Below, one piece after another: positions 1 to 5,043 of a stretch of 5,043 bases of DNA (the first letter of the stretch is position 1; the number at the start of each line of letters is the position of its first letter). Source of the DNA: Pedobacter sp. UBA1654 (lineage in GTDB: Bacteria > Bacteroidota > Bacteroidia > Sphingobacteriales > Sphingobacteriaceae). Under the pieces are notes generated by a model that saw nothing but the letters and a program-made list of their open reading frames with translations, was not told where the DNA came from and made no database searches. The stretch covers positions 10,709-15,751 of the forward strand of contig DCLG01000034.1 of NCBI GenBank assembly GCA_002320935.1, in the 5' to 3' direction. The position numbers and the translations under genes are program-made.

Positions 1-1986
1 TTCAATGATGCTCTCCTCAAATACACCATGTGTAGATGGATAAGTCACCATCAGACAGGACAATACATCTTTATACTGCGTTGCTTTCGCTTTAAGATCT
101 TCAACATCGATATTGCCATTTTCCAATGATTTAACCACTACGATCTTCATGCCTGCCATTGCAGCAGAAGCTGGGTTGGTGCCATGTGCAGATGAAGGAA
201 TTAAAGCAACATTACGGTGGTGATCACCGCGATCCTGATGGTACGCACGAATCACCATTAATCCTGCATATTCACCTTGAGCTCCGGCATTTGGTTGTAA
301 GCTCATCGCTGCAAAACCAGTGATTTCGCTTAACCATTTATCAAGTTCATTGAATACTGAATAATATCCAAGAACCTGATCAGCAGGTGCAAATGGGTGT
401 AGCCTTCCAAACTCAGCCCATGTAATTGGGATCATTTCAGAAGTCGCATTTAGTTTCATGGTACATGAACCCAACGGAATCATAGAGTGCGTTAACGAAA
501 GGTCTTTGCTCTCCAATGATTTAATATATCTAAGCATTTCATGCTCAGAGTGGTGACTGTTAAATACCGGATGGCTAAGGTATGCCGAAGTACGCTGTAA
601 AGATTCAGGGATTACTGTGTTGATATTTTCTGTTACAACCTCCACACGATCTGCACTGATGCCTTTCACCTTTGAGAAGATTTTAGTCAGTAATCTAACA
701 TCTTCAAGCGAAGTAGTTTCATCAAGTGCAATGGTTACGATATTTCCCTGATAGTTCAGGTTGATTTCATTGTCAATACATTCGCGGTGAATGGAATCTT
801 TGAGATCACCAAGGTCAAGCTGGATGGTGTCAAAGTAAGCTTTATTTAGTTGCTTGTAGCCAATTCGCTCCAATGATTCAGCAAGGGATACTGCTAAGCC
901 GTGGGTACGCTCTGCGATTAACTTCAGGCCTTTAGGGCCGTGGTAAACGGCGTAAAAACTTGCCATAATCGCCAGTAAAGCCTGAGCGGTACAAATGTTT
1001 GATGTCGCTTTATCTCTACGGATGTGCTGCTCCCTGGTTTGAAGCGCCATACGAAGTGCGTAGTTGTTATTGCTATCTATGGTTACACCGATAATACGGC
1101 CTGGAATAGATCTTTTGTATTCTTCTTTAGTGGCAAAGTAAGCAGCGTGTGGACCACCGAAGCCCATTGGTACACCTAAACGCTGACTGGTACCAACAAC
1201 GATATCCGCTCCCCATTCTCCCGGAGGCGTAAGCAGTGTTAAGCTTAATAAATCTGCTACAACAGTTACTCTAACATTATTCTCGTGTGCAAGTCCTGCA
1301 AATGCAGTATAGTCGAATACTTCACCACTTCCTGCCGGATATTGAACGATTGCACCAAAGAAGCCGTCGGTAAGGTCAACAGATTCGTGATTGCCAATAA
1401 CCAGTTCAATGCCAAAAGGATTTGCACGGGTTTTAAGGATATCGATGGTTTGTGGAAATACCAGTTCAGAAACAAAGAATTTCTTTGCAGCCTGGTTTTT
1501 GCGCAAGCTATATTGCATGAACATGGCTTCTGCCGCAGCAGTACCTTCATCAAGTAAGGAAGCATTAGCGATTTCCATTCCGGTAAGATCGATTACCATG
1601 GTTTGGAAGTTCAACAATGCCTGTAAACGGCCTTGTGCAATTTCCGCCTGGTAAGGGGTGTACTGGGTGTACCATCCCGGATTTTCCATCACGTTACGCA
1701 GGATCACTGCCGGAGTGATGGTGTCGTAATAACCTTGCCCGATATAAGATTTAAATACCTTATTAAGAGAAGCGGTTTGTTTCAGACTTTCAAGATAGTC
1801 CTTTTCAGATTTTGCCGCCGGCAGATTTAACGCTTGTTTTAATCTGATTTGCTGGGGTACAGTCTGTTCAATGAGCTCATCAAGAGAACCAACACCAATC
1901 GTGGATAACATGGCATCAGTATCCGCTGAATTGGGCGCAATATGACGGTCTTTAAAGTCTTCTTTATAATTAATATTTAAGCTCAT
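1..1986 (-). CDS. gcvP: Glycine dehydrogenase (decarboxylating), P-protein of the glycine cleavage system; 3' end outside the window
   Basis: The P-protein is the PLP-dependent subunit of the cytoplasmic glycine cleavage system. It decarboxylates glycine and passes the aminomethyl group to the lipoyl arm of GcvH. The frame is open from the ATG at 1986 to the window edge, giving 662 residues of a protein usually about 950-960 long. The N-terminus has the family RHI motif (FKDRHIAPN, 11-19). Further family segments are [13 protein letters not shown] (86-98), [20 protein letters not shown] (101-120), [10 protein letters not shown] (271-280), [15 protein letters not shown] (325-339), GSCTMKLN (506-513), AHGTNPASA (600-608) and YPSTHG (649-654). 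The PLP-binding lysine, near 700 in known homologues, lies beyond the edge. The N- and C-terminal halves join without a stop, so this is the fused form, not split gcvPA/gcvPB. The start is supported by the promoter 21 bases upstream and by the normal distance to the RHI motif. No frameshift is seen. Confidence 0.97.
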   Translation of the reverse strand, partial: MSLNINYKEDFKDRHIAPNSADTDAMLSTIGVGSLDELIEQTVPQQIRLKQALNLPAAKSEKDYLESLKQTASLNKVFKSYIGQGYYDTITPAVILRNVMENPGWYTQYTPYQAEIAQGRLQALLNFQTMVIDLTGMEIANASLLDEGTAAAEAMFMQYSLRKNQAAKKFFVSELVFPQTIDILKTRANPFGIELVIGNHESVDLTDGFFGAIVQYPAGSGEVFDYTAFAGLAHENNVRVTVVADLLSLTLLTPPGEWGADIVVGTSQRLGVPMGFGGPHAAYFATKEEYKRSIPGRIIGVTIDSNNNYALRMALQTREQHIRRDKATSNICTAQALLAIMASFYAVYHGPKGLKLIAERTHGLAVSLAESLERIGYKQLNKAYFDTIQLDLGDLKDSIHRECIDNEINLNYQGNIVTIALDETTSLEDVRLLTKIFSKVKGISADRVEVVTENINTVIPESLQRTSAYLSHPVFNSHHSEHEMLRYIKSLESKDLSLTHSMIPLGSCTMKLNATSEMIPITWAEFGRLHPFAPADQVLGYYSVFNELDKWLSEITGFAAMSLQPNAGAQGEYAGLMVIRAYHQDRGDHHRNVALIPSSAHGTNPASAAMAGMKIVVVKSLENGNIDVEDLKAKATQYKDVLSCLMVTYPSTHGVFEESIIE

Positions 1987-2007
1987 GATAGCAATAATAA
2001 GTTGGCG

Positions 2008-2038
2008 CAAAGGTAGCTATTTCCAAACCCATACGCAA
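2008..2038 (-). promoter_or_regulatory. Bacteroidota-type promoter for gcvP
   Basis: On the minus strand a TTG (2038-2036) is followed by 20 bases and then TACCTTTG (2015-2008). This matches the Bacteroidota -33/-7 consensus TTG...TAnnTTTG. Transcription should begin about four bases after the box, near 2004, leaving a leader of roughly 17 bases with no Shine-Dalgarno sequence. The 72-base gap between pdxJ and gcvP (1987-2058) has no terminator-like hairpin, so gcvP may also be reached by read-through from pdxJ. The call rests on consensus matching and position only. Confidence 0.65.
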
Positions 2039-2058
2039 CGTAATTATTGATTGTAAGC

Positions 2059-2778
2059 TTAGTTTGACAATTGCCGTAAATACATCTGAACAGTGTTTTC
2101 GAGCCCTAAATACAAGGCATCACTAATCAAGGCGTGCCCAATACTTACTTCCAGCAATCCTGGGATATTTTCGGCAAAATACTTCAGGTTTTGCAGGTCC
2201 AGATCATGGCCGGCATTAAGACCAAGGCCCAGTGCATTTGCCGCTTGCGCAGCTGCTATATAAGGCCTGATTGCTTCTTCTTTATTCTTAAGGTAGTCAT
2301 GTGCATATGCCTCTGTATATAGCTCAATCCGATCGGTGCCGGTTAGCGCTGCGGCTTCCACCATCTCCACTACAGGATCTACAAAAATAGAAACACGAAT
2401 ACCGGCTTCTTTAAACATCGCCACCATTTCCTGCAGGTAAGATTTGTGCGTAATGGTGTCCCAGCCGTGGTTAGAGGTAATTTGTCCAAGTGCATCTGGC
2501 ACAAGGGTAACCTGCGCAGGCTTGTTAGCCAGTACAAGCTCTACAAACTTTTGCTCGCTGCAATTCCCTTCAATGTTGAATTCTGTGCTGATCACAGCTT
2601 TAAGATCAAAAACATCCTGATAACGGATATGGCGCTCATCTGGCCTTGGATGAACCGTGATGCCTTCTGCGCCGAAACGCTCGCAATCCAGCGCAACTTT
2701 AACAAGATCCGGGTTGTTGCCCCCACGACTGTTCCTGAGTGTTGCGATTTTGTTGATGTTTACTGATAGTTTTGCCAT
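2059..2778 (-). CDS. pdxJ: Pyridoxine 5'-phosphate synthase
   Basis: PdxJ condenses 1-deoxy-D-xylulose 5-phosphate with 3-amino-2-oxopropyl phosphate to form pyridoxine 5'-phosphate, the ring-closing step of the DXP-dependent vitamin B6 pathway in the cytoplasm. The 239-residue product matches the usual length of about 240 for this TIM-barrel, typically octameric, enzyme. Visible motifs are [15 protein letters not shown] (6-20), [13 protein letters not shown] (39-51) with catalytic-type His43, FNIEG (67-71) with Glu70, GLNAGHDL (186-193) with His191, and [11 protein letters not shown] (212-222). These correspond to His45, Glu72 and His193 of the E. coli enzyme. I chose the ATG at 2778. The frame can be extended two codons to a TTG at 2784, but that codon lies inside the probable -7 box and MAKLSVNIN already aligns with family N-termini. 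The gene lies between the ahcY terminator and gcvP. Its end product PLP is the cofactor of GcvP, which may explain their adjacency (inference). Confidence 0.96.
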   Translation of the reverse strand: MAKLSVNINKIATLRNSRGGNNPDLVKVALDCERFGAEGITVHPRPDERHIRYQDVFDLKAVISTEFNIEGNCSEQKFVELVLANKPAQVTLVPDALGQITSNHGWDTITHKSYLQEMVAMFKEAGIRVSIFVDPVVEMVEAAALTGTDRIELYTEAYAHDYLKNKEEAIRPYIAAAQAANALGLGLNAGHDLDLQNLKYFAENIPGLLEVSIGHALISDALYLGLENTVQMYLRQLSN

Positions 2779-2781
2779 GCC

Positions 2782-2814
2782 CAAATATAAAGTTTATCGG
2801 GAGGAATAAGCAAA
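2782..2814 (-). promoter_or_regulatory. Candidate Bacteroidota-type promoter for pdxJ, almost touching the start codon
   Basis: The minus strand carries TTTG (2814-2811), 21 bases, then TATATTTG (2789-2782), fitting the TTTG...TAnnTTTG consensus. Only three bases separate the box from the ATG at 2778, so the predicted transcript would begin at or within a few bases of the start codon. A local promoter is expected because a strong terminator closes ahcY just upstream. The region is AT-rich, so a chance match is possible. Confidence 0.5.
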
Positions 2815-2818
2815 TGTG

Positions 2819-2905
2819 AATTCCTGATGCTTCTTATTGCTCCTGGCATGTTTCCCACTTAATACTAAAAAGACCGAAGATGCCTTGGAGGGTAGGTCAG
2901 GAATT
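2819..2905. repeat. Nested imperfect inverted repeat between ahcY and pdxJ
   Basis: Outer arms AATTCCTGA (2819-2827) and TCAGGAATT (2897-2905) are perfect 9-base inverted copies. Inside them, CTCC-T-GGCAT and ATGCC-TT-GGAG form a second pair of arms (4 + 5 bp, with a small internal loop). Together they could make one long interrupted stem of about 87 bases, as DNA or as RNA from either strand. The element lies after the ahcY terminator and ends a few bases before the proposed pdxJ -33 box. No T-tract follows it in either direction, there is no flanking target duplication, and it contains no promoter match. It could be an intergenic repeat element, an operator region or chance. Its function is unknown. 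Confidence 0.5.
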
Positions 2906-2921
2906 AGATTGGAAGGTGCCT

Positions 2922-2954
2922 AAAATAAAAAAAGGGAAACCGAAGTTTCCCCTT
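2922..2954 (-). terminator. Intrinsic terminator of ahcY
   Basis: On the minus strand GGGAAAC, a TTCG loop and GTTTCCC form a perfect 7-bp stem closed by the very stable C(UUCG)G tetraloop. The stem extends by a G-U and two A-U pairs and runs into seven consecutive T. It begins 22 bases after the ahcY stop codon. Read on the plus strand the hairpin is not followed by T, so it acts in the minus direction only. It should separate ahcY transcription from pdxJ. Confidence 0.93.
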
Positions 2955-2976
2955 AATCAAAAGATATGGAGTCCAA

Positions 2977-4293
2977 TTAGTATCTGTAAGTTTCTGGTTT
3001 GAATGGACCTTCAACTGCAACACCAATATATTCTGCCTGATGTGGATCAAGTACATCCAGTTCAACACCAATTTTTGCAAGGTGTAAACGGGCAACTTTT
3101 TCATCCAGGTGCTTAGGTAAAGTATATACTTTGTTCTCGTATTTTCCAGGATTGGTCCAAAGCTCAAGTTGTGCAAGCGTCTGGTTAGTAAAAGAGTTAG
3201 ACATTACAAAACTTGGGTGACCAGTTGCGCAACCTAGGTTTACCAAACGACCTTCAGCCAAAAGAATGATGTCTTTGCCGTCAATGGTATATTTGTCCAC
3301 TTGTGGTTTGATCTCTACTTTCGTATCGCCATAGTTTTCATTTAACCAGGCAACATCAATTTCATTATCAAAGTGACCAATGTTACAAACAATCGCTTTG
3401 TCCTTCATTAACTTGAAATGCTCCGGACGAACAATGTCGCAGTTACCGGTAGTGGTTACAATAATATCTGCTTCTTTAACTGCGGTCATCAGTTTCTTAA
3501 CTTCATAACCTTCCATTGCAGCTTGAAGTGCACAGATTGGGTCAATTTCAGTAACGATAACACGTACACCTTGTGAGCTTAACGATTCTGCTGAACCTTT
3601 ACCCACATCACCATAACCGCAAACAACAGCAACTTTACCAGCCATCATCACGTCAGTAGCACGACGAATCGCATCTACCAATGATTCACGGCAACCGTAT
3701 TTGTTGTCAAATTTAGATTTGGTCACTGAATCGTTTACGTTAATTGCAGGTAAGTGCAAGGTGCCGTTTTTCATACGCTCGTATAAACGGTGAACACCGG
3801 TTGTAGTTTCTTCAGATAGTCCTTTGATTTCAGCGATAAGTTCAGGGAATCTGTCAAAAACCATATTGGTTAAATCGCCACCGTCATCAAGGATCATATT
3901 TAAAGGCTTCTGCTCTGGACCGAAGTGTAAAGTCTGTTCAATACACCAGTCAAATTCCTCCTCATTAAGACCTTTCCAGGCATAAACCTGAATACCTGCG
4001 GCAGCAATTGCAGCAGCAGCATGATCCTGAGTGGAGAAGATGTTACATGAAGACCAGGTTACTTCAGCACCTAGTGCAACTAAAGTCTCAATTAAAACTG
4101 CAGTCTGGATGGTCATGTGAAGGCATCCTGCAATGCGCGCACCTTTAAGCGGCTGCGAAGGACCGAATTCTTCACGCAAAGACATTAAACCAGGCATCTC
4201 TGCCTCGGCTAATCCGATTTCTTTGCGGCCCCATTCTGCCAGTGAAATGTCCTTAACTTTATAAGGAACGTAAGTTGTCTCTACTGATGACAT
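2977..4293 (-). CDS. ahcY: Adenosylhomocysteinase (S-adenosyl-L-homocysteine hydrolase)
   Basis: This enzyme reversibly splits S-adenosylhomocysteine into adenosine and homocysteine in the cytoplasm, using tightly bound NAD. It relieves inhibition of methyltransferases and regenerates homocysteine for the methyl cycle. The 438-residue product is complete. The substrate domain shows [14 protein letters not shown] (58-71) with His59 and Thr61, [16 protein letters not shown] (80-95), DDGGD (136-140), SEETTTG (160-166) and [11 protein letters not shown] (187-197) with Lys192, Asp196 and Asn197. Cys201 follows. The Rossmann NAD domain has GYGDVGKG (226-233). His307 lies in CNIGHFD, and the C-terminal tail PFKPETYRY (430-438) carries the Lys432 and Tyr436 that reach the neighbouring subunit's NAD in known structures. 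The length fits the shorter class, without the roughly 40-residue insertion of plant and mycobacterial enzymes. The ATG start is preceded by an A-rich leader without Shine-Dalgarno. All key residues are present and no defect is seen. Confidence 0.98.
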   Translation of the reverse strand: MSSVETTYVPYKVKDISLAEWGRKEIGLAEAEMPGLMSLREEFGPSQPLKGARIAGCLHMTIQTAVLIETLVALGAEVTWSSCNIFSTQDHAAAAIAAAGIQVYAWKGLNEEEFDWCIEQTLHFGPEQKPLNMILDDGGDLTNMVFDRFPELIAEIKGLSEETTTGVHRLYERMKNGTLHLPAINVNDSVTKSKFDNKYGCRESLVDAIRRATDVMMAGKVAVVCGYGDVGKGSAESLSSQGVRVIVTEIDPICALQAAMEGYEVKKLMTAVKEADIIVTTTGNCDIVRPEHFKLMKDKAIVCNIGHFDNEIDVAWLNENYGDTKVEIKPQVDKYTIDGKDIILLAEGRLVNLGCATGHPSFVMSNSFTNQTLAQLELWTNPGKYENKVYTLPKHLDEKVARLHLAKIGVELDVLDPHQAEYIGVAVEGPFKPETYRY

Positions 4294-4326
4294 ATTGAAT
4301 TGTTTTAAGTTCTTGTTTATAGGTAG

Positions 4327-4385
4327 TTAGCAAATCATTTGCCCCGTTCTACTGTCGAGTACTACAGCTAAAGAACAACTGCTAA
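4327..4385 (-). promoter_or_regulatory. Foldable 5' leader of ahcY; possible cis-regulatory RNA
   Basis: The predicted ahcY leader spans about 4389-4294. Its first two thirds can fold into nested stems. The outer stem is TTAGCA (4385-4380) with TGCTAA (4332-4327), plus a G-U pair. The middle stem is GTTCT (4376-4372) with AGAAC (4350-4346). The inner stem is CTGT (4367-4364) with ACAG (4355-4352), closing an 8-base loop. A separate palindrome, GCAAATGATTTGC (4342-4330), forms a 5-bp hairpin that uses the same bases as the 3' arm of the outer stem, so the two folds exclude each other. The last 33 bases before the ATG are A-rich and open. I do not recognise a known SAH or SAM riboswitch here. 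A regulatory role is inferred from geometry and gene identity only. Confidence 0.35.
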
Positions 4386-4392
4386 TTATTTA

Positions 4393-4424
4393 CAAAAGTA
4401 GGTAATAGTTTAAGCAAATTCAAA
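4393..4424 (-). promoter_or_regulatory. Bacteroidota-type promoter for ahcY
   Basis: On the minus strand TTTG (4424-4421), 20 bases, then TACTTTTG (4400-4393) match the Bacteroidota -33/-7 consensus with the same spacing as the gcvP promoter. The predicted transcription start is near 4389, giving a leader of about 95 bases, long compared with the gcvP and pdxJ leaders. The promoter lies in the gap after the stop of the upstream beta-barrel gene, so ahcY is probably its own transcription unit. Confidence 0.6.
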
Positions 4425-4426
4425 GA

Positions 4427-4472
4427 AGCAATAACTTGCTCTGCGATAAGGATTTTAATTTGACATATTGCT
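4427..4472. repeat. Short inverted repeat just after the beta-barrel gene
   Basis: AGCAATA (minus strand 4472-4466) and TATTGCT (4433-4427) are perfect 7-base inverted copies separated by 32 bases. They begin just after the stop codon of the upstream gene and end three bases before the ahcY -33 box. The stem is AT-rich, the loop is long, and only a weak TCTTTG follows. It is at best a weak terminator and may be chance. Confidence 0.25.
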
Positions 4473-4473
4473 A

Positions 4474-5043
4474 TTAATCCTTTCCTAACGAAAATCTTCT
4501 GGAGATACCAAAGCCCCAGCGATACTGACCTTTGGTCCAGCTGCTGGTGGTTTCAGGAATAAATTGAACTTCCTGTATTGCAGTCGCATTGGTAAAGTTG
4601 AGATGAAACACGTGTCCACCCGTTTCAATTTCAAGCCCCAACCCCAGGGGATTGTAGAATTTCCGGTTGCCCACTTGCTCCAGGTATGCCTCATCTTCCT
4701 TGTTCCTGAAAGGGAGAAAGTAATCAATCACCAATGCCATCCGCTTACTAATCTTGGCCCGGCCGCCAGCACCAATAGCAAACACGTCATTCTGATCCCG
4801 GAATACCGTAAAGTTTCGATGCACATAGGTTGGTGTGACCACAATAGAGAAGTTGCTGTTGAACTTCCTGGCGATGATCATCTGTGCAACATAGTTTAGC
4901 CGATCCTGAAAATTATTGTAGGCTGTCGCTGAGGTGGGGTCTTCGCGGTTTGCGCGTACGGCAGCAATGGTGCTGCTGCCGAATAGCGTTACAGCCACAG
5001 GGACATGTTCATCCACTGTTTGTTCTAACAGCCTGAACTTCAG
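4474..5043 (-). CDS. DUF5777-like outer-membrane beta-barrel protein; 5' end outside the window
   Basis: The frame is open from the right edge to the TAA at 4474-4476 and shows the last 189 residues. A GTG at 5016 could be read as a start, but codons upstream of it continue in frame (LKFRLLEQT) and look like family sequence, so the true start lies beyond the edge. The fragment resembles the C-terminal part of DUF5777 proteins, Bacteroidota beta-barrels of about 270-310 residues. Typical pieces, in fragment numbering, are MIIARKFNSNFSIVVTPTYVHRN (56-78), DVFAIGAGGRAKISKR (86-101), NPLGLGLEIETGGHVFHLNF (131-150) and YRWGFGISRRFSL (174-186). Alternating polar and apolar residues, aromatic belts and a final strand ending close to the C-terminus fit an outer-membrane barrel. 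A signal peptide would be in the missing part. The family's substrate or role is not known to me. Nothing ties it functionally to ahcY beyond orientation, and ahcY has its own promoter. Confidence 0.82.
   Translation of the reverse strand: MKFRLLEQTVDEHVPVAVTLFGSSTIAAVRANREDPTSATAYNNFQDRLNYVAQMIIARKFNSNFSIVVTPTYVHRNFTVFRDQNDVFAIGAGGRAKISKRMALVIDYFLPFRNKEDEAYLEQVGNRKFYNPLGLGLEIETGGHVFHLNFTNATAIQEVQFIPETTSSWTKGQYRWGFGISRRFSLGKD

Noticed and set aside
1285..1830. Several overlapping open frames of 65-99 codons on both strands
   Set aside because: They lie wholly inside gcvP in other frames. The gcvP frame encodes continuous conserved protein here, and none of the alternatives resembles a known family.
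2134..2766. Plus-strand open frames of 62 and 106 codons opposite pdxJ
   Set aside because: They are antisense shadows of pdxJ with low-complexity, cysteine-rich translations and no promoter match in front.
2819..2905. A miniature transposable element
   Set aside because: The terminal inverted copies are only 9 bases, no target-site duplication flanks them, and no second copy is visible in this window.
2904..3176. A 90-codon minus-strand frame overlapping the end of ahcY
   Set aside because: It is out of frame with ahcY, runs through the ahcY terminator hairpin, and has no family features.
123..3688. Repeated CCAATGATT (near 124, 514, 871 and 3679), possibly a dispersed motif
   Set aside because: Each copy lies inside a gene and encodes the same Ser-Leu codon pair (TCA TTG) in frame, within KSLE, ESLE or ESLV. 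Codon preference and local protein similarity explain it.
4294..4392. Calling the ahcY leader a known SAH riboswitch
   Set aside because: The stems are in a plausible place, but I cannot match the conserved core of that class. The known class is reported mainly from other phyla, so only an unclassified leader is claimed.
4485..4899. Open frames of 80 and 111 codons within the beta-barrel gene
   Set aside because: They are alternative-frame shadows. The DUF5777-like motifs are continuous in the real frame.
5014..5016. GTG as the start of the beta-barrel gene
   Set aside because: The frame continues open to the window edge with family-like residues (LKFRLLEQT). The 180 residues from this GTG would also lack a signal peptide and the N-terminal strands.

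Overview
The window looks like ordinary chromosome from a member of the Bacteroidota. Four observations support this. The predicted PdxJ has the [11 protein letters not shown] / [12 protein letters not shown] form I associate with that phylum. The gene at the right edge resembles DUF5777, an outer-membrane beta-barrel family I know mainly from Bacteroidota. All three complete gene starts have a TTG/TTTG plus TAnnTTTG promoter of the Bacteroidota type in front of them. None of these starts has a Shine-Dalgarno sequence. A Sphingobacteria-like (Pedobacter-type) host is a guess from protein similarity that I remember, not something I could test.

All genes lie on the minus strand, so transcription runs from right to left. 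At 5043-4474 is the C-terminal part of a DUF5777-like beta-barrel protein, cut by the window edge. At 4473-4294 is a 180-base gap with the ahcY promoter and a roughly 95-base leader that can fold into nested and competing hairpins. At 4293-2977 is ahcY (S-adenosylhomocysteine hydrolase), closed by a strong intrinsic terminator with a UUCG loop. At 2921-2779 is a gap with a nested inverted repeat and a promoter that nearly touches the next start codon. At 2778-2059 is pdxJ (pyridoxine 5'-phosphate synthase). At 2058-1987 is a 72-base gap with a promoter and no terminator. At 1986-1 are the first 662 codons of gcvP (glycine dehydrogenase, P-protein), cut by the left edge. No stretch longer than 300 bases lacks a gene. 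I found no RNA gene, insertion sequence, CRISPR array, phage gene or defence gene.

The three enzymes are metabolically linked. AhcY removes the product inhibitor of methyltransferases and returns homocysteine to the methyl cycle. The glycine cleavage system feeds 5,10-methylene-tetrahydrofolate into the one-carbon pool that remethylates homocysteine. PdxJ completes the ring of vitamin B6, whose active form PLP is the cofactor of GcvP. pdxJ and gcvP may share a transcript by read-through, and gcvP also appears to have its own promoter. ahcY is transcriptionally separate.

I see no clear undescribed multi-gene system. The items most worth a second look are non-coding: the foldable ahcY leader, the nested inverted repeat upstream of pdxJ, and the possible leaderless start of pdxJ.
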